Shown here piece after piece: positions 23,890 to 33,498 of a stretch of DNA of 64,000 nucleotides. The notes below the pieces were generated by a model that had not been told where the DNA came from, ran no database searches, and saw nothing but the letters and a program-made list of their open reading frames with translations. The translations under genes and the position numbers were made by a program. Origin of the DNA: CALVGQ01 sp964369385. Lineage in GTDB: Bacteria; Bacillota_I; Bacilli_A; Erysipelotrichales; Erysipelotrichaceae. The DNA is taken from contig CAYJEY010000009.1 of the NCBI GenBank assembly GCA_964369385.1, forward strand, positions 1 through 64,000, given 5' to 3'. How positions within the stretch are numbered: the stretch's first letter is position 1; every line of letters begins with the position of its first letter.

Positions 23890-25911
23890 ATGAAAAAACT
23901 ATTAATGTTATTAGTAACGTCTGTTCTTGCATTAAGCTTAGTTGCTTGTGGATCAAGTACAGAACCTACTCCGACTGCAACACCAGAAGGTGAAGCAGGT
24001 GGGGAAACTACGGGAACTGAATATACAGGACCAACTGAAATGACTTTGGCGAGTTCAATTCAACCAACTACACTTGATTATGTTGTTACAGCATTATCTG
24101 TAGACCATCAAATTAATGTAAACTTAGTTGATGGATTATTAGAACATGATAGCAAAGGGAACTTAGTACCTTCACTTGCTGAAAGCTGGGAACCAAACGA
24201 AGATTCTTCAGTATGGACGTTCAAAATTCGTGAAGGAGCTAAATGGGTAACAAATCTTGGAGAAGAATACGAAGAAGTTACTGCTCATGACTTTGTAACA
24301 GGAGTACGTCATGGTGCGGAATTTGGATCAGGTACTTCATGGCTTCTTATGGGAGTTATCGAAGGTTATACTGAATACTTAGCGTCAGACTTCAGTGATG
24401 AAGCTTGGGATAGTGTAGGAGTTAAAGCAATTGATGACTATACTTTAGAATTTACAATGGAAATCAAAGAAGATGGAACAGGAACACCAGTACCTTACTT
24501 CCCTTCAATGACAACATATGCTGTGTTATATCCAGTAAATGAAATTTTCCTTGAGTCAAAAGGAACAGGATGTGCTCTTGGTGCTCCTGATAAAGAAACT
24601 TGTGAATATGGAACTTCGGCATTAGATTCAATCCTTTACAATGGAGCTTATTTATTAGTAACTAACGATGTTAAATCAACAATCGTGTTAGAGAAAAATG
24701 AAGCTAACTGGGATGCTGATAAAGTATACATTGAAACTATTACTTACATTTATGATGATGGATCAGATCCTTATTCTGTAATCAATGGATTTGAACAAGG
24801 AACATATGTTTCTGCATCATTAAGTCCAAGTTGGGAAAATTATGATGATTATGCTGATAAATATGCAGATAACACATATTTCACGCTTCCTAATTCATAT
24901 GTATTTGGATTAGTGTTTAACTACAACCGTCAATCATTTGATTACACAAACTATGCTGATGATGAGACTTTAAGAGCTAATACTCATGATGCAATCATGA
25001 ATGCTAACTTCCGTAATGCAATCAAATATGCATGGGATAGAACTGCTTATTTAGCAACTCGCTCACCTCTTGAACTTGCAGAAGCAACACTACGTAATGT
25101 AAATAGTGTTGATGCTCTTGCGACAACAAGTGATGGAAAAGGGTACTATACTTTAGTTGAAGAAGCTTACACTGAATTAACTGGAGAAACAGTTGTATTA
25201 GATGATGGACAAAACCCTTACCTAAACAAAGATACTGCTTTAGCATATATTGAAGCGGCTAAAGAAGATGGTGTTGAATTCCCAGTTCACTTAGATATGC
25301 TTGTAAATGAAACAAGTGATGCATTATTAACTCAAGCTAATTCAATGAAAACATCTATCGAAGCAAATACTGATGGACAAATCATTATCGAGCTGGTACT
25401 TGAAGATGCTGATACTGTAGAAGCTATTGCCTACCTAAATACTGATCCAGCTGGTTCTGATTATGATATCTCAACTTACACTGGATGGGGACCTGATTAC
25501 CAAGATCCAAAAACTTTCGTAGACATCTATTCTCCAACTACTGGATATTACATGGATGCAATGGGACTTGGAACTGTTGATGCAAATGGTGAAATTCTTT
25601 CATTAGACATTAAAGAAGCAGTTGGTTGGATGGAATACGAAGAACTATATCGTGCTGCTGATGCAATCACAGATGATTTAGATGCTCGTTATGCTGCATT
25701 TGCGAAGGCTGATGCTTACTTAATTGCAAACGCTCTATATATTCCAAACTCACAAAGAACTCGTGGTCAAAACGTATCTTATATCGTGCCATTCACTGCA
25801 ATGTATTCAGTAAGTGGAACAGACCAATACAAATACAAAGGAATGCAACTACAAGATGAAATCGTAACAAAAGAACAATACTCTGCTGCTGAGGCTGAGT
25901 GGGCTCAATAA
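23890..25911 (+). CDS. oppA: oligopeptide ABC importer, substrate-binding lipoprotein
   Basis: This surface lipoprotein captures peptides for the OppBCDF importer. The 673-residue protein has lipobox LVACG (Cys20), a P/T/E/G linker, then the SBP_bac_5 fold: TLDYVVTALSVDHQINVNLVDGL, PSLAESWEPNEDSSVWTFKIREGAKW and, near the C-terminus, STYTGWGPDYQDPKTF. It is longer than the E. coli protein (543) and has two cysteines in an extra loop, GTGCALGAPDKETCEYG, that could form a disulfide. The strong consensus promoter implies high expression; a hairpin separates it from oppB. Confidence 0.93.
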   Translation: MKKLLMLLVTSVLALSLVACGSSTEPTPTATPEGEAGGETTGTEYTGPTEMTLASSIQPTTLDYVVTALSVDHQINVNLVDGLLEHDSKGNLVPSLAESWEPNEDSSVWTFKIREGAKWVTNLGEEYEEVTAHDFVTGVRHGAEFGSGTSWLLMGVIEGYTEYLASDFSDEAWDSVGVKAIDDYTLEFTMEIKEDGTGTPVPYFPSMTTYAVLYPVNEIFLESKGTGCALGAPDKETCEYGTSALDSILYNGAYLLVTNDVKSTIVLEKNEANWDADKVYIETITYIYDDGSDPYSVINGFEQGTYVSASLSPSWENYDDYADKYADNTYFTLPNSYVFGLVFNYNRQSFDYTNYADDETLRANTHDAIMNANFRNAIKYAWDRTAYLATRSPLELAEATLRNVNSVDALATTSDGKGYYTLVEEAYTELTGETVVLDDGQNPYLNKDTALAYIEAAKEDGVEFPVHLDMLVNETSDALLTQANSMKTSIEANTDGQIIIELVLEDADTVEAIAYLNTDPAGSDYDISTYTGWGPDYQDPKTFVDIYSPTTGYYMDAMGLGTVDANGEILSLDIKEAVGWMEYEELYRAADAITDDLDARYAAFAKADAYLIANALYIPNSQRTRGQNVSYIVPFTAMYSVSGTDQYKYKGMQLQDEIVTKEQYSAAEAEWAQ

Positions 25912-25930
25912 AAATTTCATTTTAAAAAGC

Positions 25931-25957
25931 TGGGCTCTTAAATGAGAGCCCAACTTT
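25931..25957 (+). terminator. partial terminator between oppA and oppB
   Basis: TGGGCTCT-TAAATG-AGAGCCCA stem followed by ACTTTATTG TTTTT. It probably attenuates transcription so that oppA outnumbers the membrane subunits. Confidence 0.7.
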
Positions 25958-25987
25958 ATTGTTTTTGCAGTAGAAGGGAGTAAAACA

Positions 25988-27472
25988 ATGAAAAAATATA
26001 TTTTAGTTAGATTATTAAGATCAATCTTATCAATTTTTGCTGTAGTATCTATCGTAATTGTAATGGTATACACATTAATTCCTAGAGAGAATATCTTTTT
26101 AAATGATGACGGATTTAGAAAAACAAGCGGAAACGCAAAAATCACTTATATGTACAATAGATATGAGGAGCTAGGTTATTTAGATTTTGTAAGTTTAAAT
26201 GATATGTGTTCACTGAGTTCAGAGGATTCTGATGCCTGTCTTGAAGTGGGTAGTGAAGAACACACTCGTGTTGTAGAAGAATACTCAAATAGCGGGTACA
26301 CAATTGAAATGTATGCAAAAGAGGGAAGTGTAGAAGCAACTCCTTATGGATATAGAGATTATAACATTGTAGAATTATTAGCTAACTTTTATACGAAGTT
26401 AATAGTAATTGATAATCCGTGGAGTGTACAAGATCCAAATAACCCAGATTTAGATAGAAGTTACTACTTAGGGACAACGCCAACAGGAGGTCCTGCAATT
26501 TTATGTAGCGGTTGTGAATACAAATATCAAGTATATTTAAGTACATCATTCCCATTCATTCATCAAAATGCAATTGGACTTGATTTTGGAGACTCTTTCC
26601 CAACGCAACAAGGTGTAGCTACATTAGATGTTATTACTAATGGACAAGGTAAATTTAACCCAGTTGAACAAACATTCCCTACAGGGGAAGTTCAAGAAAG
26701 TCCAATTATCCAAACATCATGTTCATACAAGCCGACGTTAGATCATTTAGATACGAAAAAGTTTACAGATCACTATGCAAACTGTGACCTACAAACGACT
26801 TCGCCATCAATGGTATCAACTTCATATTTATTTGGTATAGTATCACTGATTATTTCTTATACGATTGCGATTCCATTTGCAGTTGGTATGGCACGTAAAA
26901 AAGGTAAATTCCTAGACAAAATCGGACTGTTCTATATTAATTTCTTGATTGCAGTTCCATCACTTGCCTTTATCTTCATCATGAAATATTTCGGGTTCAT
27001 GTTTGGAATGCCAGACAAATTCCCGCAGTACGGATTTAGTGATCCTAGATCATATGTATTACCAATGCTTATTCTTGGACTATTAGGAACTTCTGGAGTT
27101 ATGTTATGGCTTCGTCGTTATATGATTGACCAATCAAATGCTGATTATGTAAAATTTGCAAAAGCAAAAGGATTATCTCAAAAAGAAATCTTCTCAAATC
27201 ACATTCTTAAAAATGCAATTATTCCAATTGTAAATGGTATTCCATCGTCTATTATCTTAGCAATTTCTGGTGCAGTTATCACTGAAACAGTATTTGCGAT
27301 TCCAGGGATGGGGAAAATGTTACCAGATGCAATTAAAGCTGTAAACAACAACATGATTATTACATTAACATTCATCTTTACAGCACTAGCTATTTTAGCC
27401 GTGTTCTTAGGTGACTTATTAATGACAAAAGTAGATCCACGCATCAAGCTTGCAGCAAAGGAGAGTGACTAG
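25988..27472 (+). CDS. oppB: oligopeptide ABC importer, permease B with large extracytoplasmic insertion
   Basis: This membrane subunit of the peptide importer has 494 residues, against about 310 for typical OppB. The first helix (~8-30, LRSILSIFAVVSIVIVMVYTL) is followed by ~240 residues before the permease core resumes at ~278 (SYLFGIVSLIISYTIAIPFAVG). The core has LRRYMIDQSNADYVKFAKAKG, the EAA loop that meets the ATPases. The inserted region is outside the membrane and holds at least six cysteines, including CSLSSEDSDAC and CSGCEYKYQ. I read it as a docking or peptide-handling domain for the enlarged OppA; that is inference. Confidence 0.9.
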   Translation: MKKYILVRLLRSILSIFAVVSIVIVMVYTLIPRENIFLNDDGFRKTSGNAKITYMYNRYEELGYLDFVSLNDMCSLSSEDSDACLEVGSEEHTRVVEEYSNSGYTIEMYAKEGSVEATPYGYRDYNIVELLANFYTKLIVIDNPWSVQDPNNPDLDRSYYLGTTPTGGPAILCSGCEYKYQVYLSTSFPFIHQNAIGLDFGDSFPTQQGVATLDVITNGQGKFNPVEQTFPTGEVQESPIIQTSCSYKPTLDHLDTKKFTDHYANCDLQTTSPSMVSTSYLFGIVSLIISYTIAIPFAVGMARKKGKFLDKIGLFYINFLIAVPSLAFIFIMKYFGFMFGMPDKFPQYGFSDPRSYVLPMLILGLLGTSGVMLWLRRYMIDQSNADYVKFAKAKGLSQKEIFSNHILKNAIIPIVNGIPSSIILAISGAVITETVFAIPGMGKMLPDAIKAVNNNMIITLTFIFTALAILAVFLGDLLMTKVDPRIKLAAKESD

Positions 27473-27473
27473 T

Positions 27474-28394
27474 ATGAGCGATGAAAGATTTGTATTTGCC
27501 AAAGTTGATGCCAGTTTATCTGAACATATTGCTGCGCCAAAATACTCTTATTGGCAAAGTGTGTTTAGAAGATTTTGCACTTCTAAAGTAACACTAGTAC
27601 TACTTGTAATTTTAGCTGCAATTATATTGATGGCAATTATTCACCCTGAAATTTCTGGTTACGATAACTTAAATCAAGAATTTGTAAATGATAAGTCAAT
27701 GCATTTCATTCGTCCAAATGGGGAGTTCTGGTTTGGAACTGACCATGTCGGACGTAATCTATTTGATGCTGTATGGGCTGGTGCTCAAACAAGTTTATTT
27801 ATCGCATTTGTTACGACAATTATAACTACTATCTTAGGAGTAATTGTGGGAATGTTCTGGGGATTCTCAAAACGTTTCGATGCAATCATGATTGAAGTAT
27901 ATAATGTTATTTCAAATATTCCATTTACACTTATCGTTATGGTGCTTTCTTATTCATTAGGTGCAGGTGTTTGGCAGTTGATTTTTGCCTTATCTTGTAC
28001 ATCATGGGTGGGAACAGCTTACATGATTCGTGTTCAAGTTATGATTATTCGTGACCGTGAATACAACATGGCTTCACAATGTTTAGGTACATCTACACCA
28101 AATATCATTAAACACAATATCCTTCCTTTCTTAGTGTCAGTTATTATGACAAGTGTTTCTCGTAATGTACCTCAATTTATCTCTTATGAAGTATTCTTAA
28201 TGTTCCTAGGTGTTGGGCTTACACAAGCTGAAGCATCGCTTGGACGTTTAGTACAAACAAATGCCGAGTTTATGCTGTCAGCTCCGTACTTGTTCTTAAT
28301 CCCTTTATCAATCACAGCATTTATTTCAGTTTCGTTATATGTAGTTGGGCAAACGCTTGCAGATGCAAGTGACCCTAGAACACATATGATGTAG
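27474..28394 (+). CDS. oppC: oligopeptide ABC importer, permease C
   Basis: This second membrane subunit (306 residues) has an N-terminal cytosolic stretch, a first helix at ~38-60, a short outer segment HFIRPNGEFWFGTDHVGRNLFD (the conserved GTD-x-x-GRD-type block of OppC/DppC), five further helices, and the EAA loop REYNMASQCLGTSTPNIIKHNI. The ATG at 27474 lies 1 bp after the oppB stop; a start 24 bp upstream would overlap oppB and lacks a ribosome site. Confidence 0.92.
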   Translation: MSDERFVFAKVDASLSEHIAAPKYSYWQSVFRRFCTSKVTLVLLVILAAIILMAIIHPEISGYDNLNQEFVNDKSMHFIRPNGEFWFGTDHVGRNLFDAVWAGAQTSLFIAFVTTIITTILGVIVGMFWGFSKRFDAIMIEVYNVISNIPFTLIVMVLSYSLGAGVWQLIFALSCTSWVGTAYMIRVQVMIIRDREYNMASQCLGTSTPNIIKHNILPFLVSVIMTSVSRNVPQFISYEVFLMFLGVGLTQAEASLGRLVQTNAEFMLSAPYLFLIPLSITAFISVSLYVVGQTLADASDPRTHMM

Positions 28395-28408
28395 TTAGGA
28401 GGTCTAAA

Positions 28409-29479
28409 ATGGAAAATAAAAATATTATTTTATCTGCAAAAGATATTGAAGTAAAATTTAAAGTTCGTGACCGTGTCTTAACTGCAATTCGTGGTATCTC
28501 TATGGATTTTGAAGAAGGAAAAGTAGTAGCTATCGTAGGTGAGTCTGGTTCAGGGAAATCGGTATTTACAAAAACATTTACTGGTATGTTAGAAGTAAAT
28601 GGTGAAGTAAGTAAAGGTGAAATTTGGTTTGAAGGACAAAACTTAGCACAGCTTAAAAAAGATACGGATTGGGAAAAAATCCGTGGTAGTAAAATTGCAA
28701 CTGTATTCCAAGATCCAATGACATCATTGAATCCGGTGCGTACAATTGGTTATCAAATTTCTGAAGTAATTATTAAACATCAAAAGAAATCAAAAGCAGA
28801 AGCAAAAGGATTAGCTATTGATTTAATGCGTAAAGTAGGCATCAAGGATGCAGAAACACGCTATAACGATTACCCATTTATGTATTCTGGTGGTATGAGA
28901 CAGCGTATTGTTATTGCGATTGCGCTTGCTTGTCAACCACGTATTCTAATTTGTGATGAGCCTACAACGGCACTTGATGTTACAATTCAAGCTCAAATCA
29001 TTAAATTAATTAAAGATTTATCTAAAGAGTACGGATTTACTACAATCTATATTACTCATGACTTAGGTGTCGTGGCAAATGTTGCTGATACAGTTGCAGT
29101 TATGTATGCTGGTCAAATCATTGAAGTTGGTGGAGTACAAGAAGTATTCTATGACCCACGTCATCCATATACTTGGGGATTATTATCATCTTTACCTCAA
29201 CTTGGAGATAAAGATGCAGACTTGTTTGCCATTCGTGGTACACCACCAAGCTTATTTGAGCAAATTAAAGGGGATGCATTTGCACCTCGTAGTGATTATG
29301 CAATGCAAATCGACTTTGAAGAAGAACCACCAATGTTCAAGATTACTGAAACGCATTATGCGAAAACTTGGTTACTTGATCCACGTGCTCCAAAAGTTGA
29401 ACCGCCAAAGGGAATTCAAAACCTTCATGAGAAAATCGTTGCATTAACTTCAAAGGGAGGTGTCTACAGTGAAAGATAA
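28409..29479 (+). CDS. oppD: oligopeptide ABC importer, ATPase D
   Basis: This ATP-hydrolysing subunit (356 residues) has Walker A GESGSGKS, Q-loop FQDPMTSLNPV, signature YSGGMRQRIVIAIALAC, Walker B ILICDEPTTALDV and the H-loop YITHDLGVV, followed by the C-terminal oligopeptide-transport extension (HPYTWGLLSSLPQLG). In a typical OppD this extension carries four Cys that bind an iron-sulfur cluster; they are not evident here. AGGAGG precedes the ATG. Confidence 0.93.
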   Translation: MENKNIILSAKDIEVKFKVRDRVLTAIRGISMDFEEGKVVAIVGESGSGKSVFTKTFTGMLEVNGEVSKGEIWFEGQNLAQLKKDTDWEKIRGSKIATVFQDPMTSLNPVRTIGYQISEVIIKHQKKSKAEAKGLAIDLMRKVGIKDAETRYNDYPFMYSGGMRQRIVIAIALACQPRILICDEPTTALDVTIQAQIIKLIKDLSKEYGFTTIYITHDLGVVANVADTVAVMYAGQIIEVGGVQEVFYDPRHPYTWGLLSSLPQLGDKDADLFAIRGTPPSLFEQIKGDAFAPRSDYAMQIDFEEEPPMFKITETHYAKTWLLDPRAPKVEPPKGIQNLHEKIVALTSKGGVYSER

Positions 29480-30431
29480 CAAAGAAGTATTATTAGATGT
29501 CAAACATCTAGAGATTACGTTTAGAAATCGACGTAAAAAATTCCGTGCTGTTAAAGACGTAAACTTCCAAATCTACAAAGGAGAAACTTTCTCACTTGTA
29601 GGTGAATCAGGTTCAGGAAAAACTACAATTGGACGTGCTATTATTCGATTAAATGAAACATCTGATGGAGAAATTATCTTTGATGGTAAGAAGATCAATG
29701 GTAAAATTTCAAAAGAAGAAAAACGCGACTTAGTACGTAATGTTCAAATGATTTTCCAGGATCCAGCAGCATCTTTAAATGAGCGTGCTACTGTAGATTA
29801 TTGTGTATCTGAAGGTTTGCATAACTTCAAATTATATAGCAGTGATGCAGAACGTGAAGCTAAAGTAGATGAAGCGTTGGCATCAGTAGGGTTATTACCT
29901 GAACACAAATCACGTTATCCACATGAATTCTCTGGTGGTCAAAGACAACGTATCGGAATTGCCCGTGCAGTTGTTATGGAACCAAAGTTCATTGTTGCTG
30001 ATGAGCCAATCTCTGCTCTTGACGTTTCAATTCGTGCTCAAGTATTAAACTTGTTGAATAAGTTTAAAGAAGAGCGTGGATTAACATACATGTTCATTGC
30101 GCATGACTTAAGTGTTGTTCGTTATTTCTCAGATCGTATTGGAGTTATCCACAAAGGACGTATTGTGGAAATTGCACCGACAGAAGTGTTATTTAAATAT
30201 CCACTTCATCCATACACACTGTCATTGTTGCAGGCTGTACCAATGCCAGATCCAATTATTGAAAAAGCGAAAGAAGTTATCATTTATGATGATTCTAAGC
30301 GTGATTTATCTGGTGAGAAACCGAAGTTACAAGAAATTCGTCCAGGACATTATGTATTTGCGAATGCACGTGAAATGGAAGAATATGAAGTTATTCTTTC
30401 TCAAATGGAAAAAGAAAACGAAGAAGCATAA
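29469..30431 (+). CDS. oppF: oligopeptide ABC importer, ATPase F
   Basis: This partner ATPase of OppD (320 residues) has Walker A GESGSGKTT, Q-loop FQDPAASLNERATV, signature FSGGQRQRIGIARAVV, Walker B FIVADEPISALDV and H-loop FIAHDLSVV. The C-terminal tail contains HPYTLSLLQAVPMPDP as in OppF. The GTG at 29469 is preferred over the GTG at 29460 because GGGAGG then sits 8 bp upstream; the gene overlaps oppD by 11 bp, implying coupled translation. A terminator follows. Confidence 0.92.
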   Translation: MKDNKEVLLDVKHLEITFRNRRKKFRAVKDVNFQIYKGETFSLVGESGSGKTTIGRAIIRLNETSDGEIIFDGKKINGKISKEEKRDLVRNVQMIFQDPAASLNERATVDYCVSEGLHNFKLYSSDAEREAKVDEALASVGLLPEHKSRYPHEFSGGQRQRIGIARAVVMEPKFIVADEPISALDVSIRAQVLNLLNKFKEERGLTYMFIAHDLSVVRYFSDRIGVIHKGRIVEIAPTEVLFKYPLHPYTLSLLQAVPMPDPIIEKAKEVIIYDDSKRDLSGEKPKLQEIRPGHYVFANAREMEEYEVILSQMEKENEEA

Positions 30432-30439
30432 TTTAAAAA

Positions 30440-30473
30440 AAGACAATGGACTTGAGTGTTCGTTGTCTTTTTG
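30440..30473 (+). terminator. terminator after oppF
   Basis: AAAGACAA and TTGTCTTT stem with a longer internal loop, followed by a T-run. Confidence 0.75.
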
Positions 30474-30526
30474 TATATTTTAAAATTTAAGTAGTTACGA
30501 AACTGTTACGTTATAACCGAAATATG

Positions 30527-30555
30527 TTTACATCTGGTTAGTTAATGAATATAAT
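30527..30555 (+). promoter_or_regulatory. promoter of the VWA protein gene
   Basis: TTTACA (30527-30532), 17-nt spacer, TATAAT (30550-30555), 31 bp before the ATG. Confidence 0.75.
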
Positions 30556-30586
30556 GTAATTTGGTAAATAAAGGATAGATATAATT

Positions 30587-33031
30587 ATGATTAAACGTAT
30601 TTGCTTAGGTATTCTTGCTACAATTTTATTATGCACTACTGTATATGCGATAGATATTGCAAATATGCAGACAATATATGATTTACATACAGATCACATT
30701 TCTTTAGCAAAGGCAAATGTGACGATTTCAGGTGTGCAATCTAAGTTGACTTTTCAAAAATCGCTAGATTTGTTGAATGCTCAGCTCGTTGATGATACTC
30801 TTTCTGCAGGATCAACACAAATTTATTATGAGCCTTCAAATCTAACAGATGAAGAAAATAATATTCTTAGAGTAGACATTGACTTTGCGAGTAAAAGTAT
30901 TTCTAATCCTGTTAATGTTATTTTTGTAATGGATCAATCAGGGTCAATGAATATGGTATCAGGGGCTAAGTCTGTATCGACTTTTACTTCACCTTGTATG
31001 AATCCTAACCATTTCTATCGTTTTATAGTACAAATTGATGGGAAAGACTATGCATATTATTTTAACGCACAGCACTCAAATGCAACTTCAACATGGAGTA
31101 CATCGGTGTCTGCTTCTGGTATTCTAAATGATTTAAAAAGTGTAGCTGCTACTGTGGATGAAACAAAGGGAGCAACATCTTTTGTGGTTCCTGAGGAAAG
31201 AAGTGGTGTGTTTGCTCCGGAGCTTCATCATTATGCAATGATGGATTCTTATGATATTGACACTGTAAAACGTTTATTTCCATTATCTTCCACTGAAAAT
31301 TCTTTCTCAAGCGAGGAAGCTATATACTATAAGCAGTTATTAGAGGAGGTAATGGTAACTAGCTCAAAAAAAGAGACTGTTAAATTGCTTGAAATAAATG
31401 GAATAAATGGGGACTTCTATTCTCCTCAAGTCATTGATTTTTCAATTGGAGATTCAACGGCAATCTTTGAAAACTATATCGAGAATGATATGTGTTATGA
31501 CCGAATGACAGTTTCAAAAATTATCTTTAGTGAGTTATCAGAAGATATACGGAATGCTAATGGTTTAAATCAGGTTGGGTATGTAAATTTTGCGATTAAA
31601 ACATATGTTGAAAGTCCATTATCAACAGCTGCTCTTCCAGTTGGATTCTTAGATACTTTAGGCTATTATGGCACGAATTGGGGTGCAGGGCTAACGAGTG
31701 CGGATAAACTTTTTGATCCTATTACAGATGGACAAAATGTAATTGTATTTGTAACTGACGGTACGCCAACCGTTGCACCCACTTCTAAAGCAGGAGTTGA
31801 AGCAGCTGCAGATGTAGTTATTAATGAAAATAATGCATTGATGTTTTATGTTGGTATTGACTTGCCTCAAACTGTAATGGAAACATTCGAGTATGCACTT
31901 TCGACAGATAACAGCAAGGGAGAACCACATGCTTATAATGCTGCTACATTAGAAGAATTAGCTGGTATTCAACAATTACTTACAGAGATACTTACTGCTC
32001 AAACTTCGGTTGATACGCAAATCGAAGATTTGTTTAAACTGTATATTGATGATACTCATCCAATCGAATTAACATATATCAAATCAGGGGATACTACAAT
32101 TACGACTGAAACTATTACAGATGTAAATCAGTTCGCAAATTATGGAATTGTTTATAATGAAGACACAAAAGAACTATCTTGGAATGTTCATCAAAGTGGG
32201 ATTAGTCACGCGCGTTTGAGTTTTTACAAACAGATTGATTATAATTCAGTGCAATGGGATATAATCTCAAGTGGTGGAATACAGAATGGTCCATCATTGA
32301 AACAGACTGATATTGGCTTCATTGATTATAAAGGTACTCCAAATTCGCTTGCTGTAAATGCTTCAGCGCTTGCGACTATTCAAGATTATAGCCAACTTAC
32401 GATTACTAATACAACAAGTACTCCACAAGTGCCTAATTTTGTAGATGTGAATGGGGATATCCATTATACAATTACTGTTACAAATGAGGGGACAATTGAT
32501 GCTGAAAATTTAATTGTTAGACAAGAGATTCCTGACCAGACAACATTTAAAGAAAGTGATTTAGCTACTTATGATGCGATGCAAAATGAATTAATTTATG
32601 AAATTCCATTATTGCCCGCAAATCAATCTGTCTCATTTACATACGTTACTACTGCGGATGTGCCAAATGTTACGATTAGTAGTGCTGCGCAGTTAGGTGT
32701 GAGTGACAAAGCTCATACATTAGATGCCGAAAGTCATCCAATACTTTCAGCCGCATACTTACATCATCAAACAGCTGATATACTAGTTGTTGCTCCATTA
32801 CCAGAAGTATCACCAACTGAACCAGAGGTAGGGAATAGTGTTGGCAGTAGCGTAGAAAACACAACAGAGATAACATACGAAAATAATGGTGTAGAGACAC
32901 CTGATATTCCAAATACAAGGGATGAATCAAGACTTATTGAATATCTACTTGTGATGTTGATTTGTCTTCTCGGGATGCTTGCAATATTACTGAGATATTC
33001 TGCAAACAATAAAAAGAACTTTAAAATGTAA
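30587..33031 (+). CDS. von Willebrand factor A domain surface protein
   Basis: This 814-residue exported protein has a signal peptide (~1-22, RICLGILATILLCTTVYA). A VWA domain begins at about residue 110, with the metal-ion-dependent adhesion motif DQSGS in VNVIFVMDQSGSMN and a later FVTDGTPT strand. A DUF11-like repeat (~615-700, YTITVTNEGTIDAENLIV) follows, then a P/E linker. A single C-terminal helix (LLVMLICLLGMLAILL) precedes a basic tail. IPNTR sits about ten residues before the helix, where LPxTG would be in a sortase substrate, but the Gly is absent, so it may simply be membrane-anchored. The ligand is unknown. Confidence 0.85.
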   Translation: MIKRICLGILATILLCTTVYAIDIANMQTIYDLHTDHISLAKANVTISGVQSKLTFQKSLDLLNAQLVDDTLSAGSTQIYYEPSNLTDEENNILRVDIDFASKSISNPVNVIFVMDQSGSMNMVSGAKSVSTFTSPCMNPNHFYRFIVQIDGKDYAYYFNAQHSNATSTWSTSVSASGILNDLKSVAATVDETKGATSFVVPEERSGVFAPELHHYAMMDSYDIDTVKRLFPLSSTENSFSSEEAIYYKQLLEEVMVTSSKKETVKLLEINGINGDFYSPQVIDFSIGDSTAIFENYIENDMCYDRMTVSKIIFSELSEDIRNANGLNQVGYVNFAIKTYVESPLSTAALPVGFLDTLGYYGTNWGAGLTSADKLFDPITDGQNVIVFVTDGTPTVAPTSKAGVEAAADVVINENNALMFYVGIDLPQTVMETFEYALSTDNSKGEPHAYNAATLEELAGIQQLLTEILTAQTSVDTQIEDLFKLYIDDTHPIELTYIKSGDTTITTETITDVNQFANYGIVYNEDTKELSWNVHQSGISHARLSFYKQIDYNSVQWDIISSGGIQNGPSLKQTDIGFIDYKGTPNSLAVNASALATIQDYSQLTITNTTSTPQVPNFVDVNGDIHYTITVTNEGTIDAENLIVRQEIPDQTTFKESDLATYDAMQNELIYEIPLLPANQSVSFTYVTTADVPNVTISSAAQLGVSDKAHTLDAESHPILSAAYLHHQTADILVVAPLPEVSPTEPEVGNSVGSSVENTTEITYENNGVETPDIPNTRDESRLIEYLLVMLICLLGMLAILLRYSANNKKNFKM

Positions 33032-33041
33032 TATGAAATAA

Positions 33042-33074
33042 AACAGCACACTCAACTAAAATGAGTGTGCTGTT
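33042..33074. terminator. bidirectional terminator
   Basis: AACAGCACACTCA and TGAGTGTGCTGTT form a perfect 13-bp stem, with A-rich sequence before and TTATTT after. It serves the VWA gene and the convergent DUF454 gene. Confidence 0.85.
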
Positions 33075-33112
33075 TATTTAACAGAGTGATAAGCAAATGC
33101 CATAACCACATA

Positions 33113-33490
33113 TCAATTATTATTCTTAGGAATAGTTTTTACTTTGTAAAGAAAATAATAAGCGTGACATGCCCAAACGATAATAAGGATAAACTGTGCT
33201 GTTTGTACATTACTCATCATTATGAATCCTATACTTAATAATAATGTGACAAGAAACATAATTCTAAGTTTTGTCGATAGTGTCATCCCTTTTCCTTGAA
33301 CATATGTTTCAATATGATTTTTATAAAGTTGAGTCGAAATAAACCATTGATTCAGTTTTTCACTACTTCTGGCAAAGCAATAAGTCGCAAAAAGTAAGAA
33401 TGGAACAGTCGGAAGAAAAGGGAGAAAAACACCTAACCCACCTAGTCCAAAACTTATGAATCCAAGAACAGTATAAATTGTCTTTTTCAT
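33113..33490 (-). CDS. YbaN/DUF454-family membrane protein
   Basis: This 125-residue membrane protein has the DUF454 signature near the N-terminus: GLGVFLPFLPTVPFLLFATYCFARSS, where the L-P-T-x-P-F-L-L-L-A pattern is diagnostic. Two further hydrophobic stretches follow (IMFLVTLLLSIGFIM and TAQFILIIVWACHAYYF). The function of the family is unknown. It begins 9 bp after the end of the CydC-like gene and is probably the third gene of that operon. The ribosome site is weak (TTAGGTTATAAT), suggesting translational coupling. Confidence 0.8.
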   Translation of the reverse strand: MKKTIYTVLGFISFGLGGLGVFLPFLPTVPFLLFATYCFARSSEKLNQWFISTQLYKNHIETYVQGKGMTLSTKLRIMFLVTLLLSIGFIMMSNVQTAQFILIIVWACHAYYFLYKVKTIPKNNN

Positions 33491-33498
33491 ATTATAAC

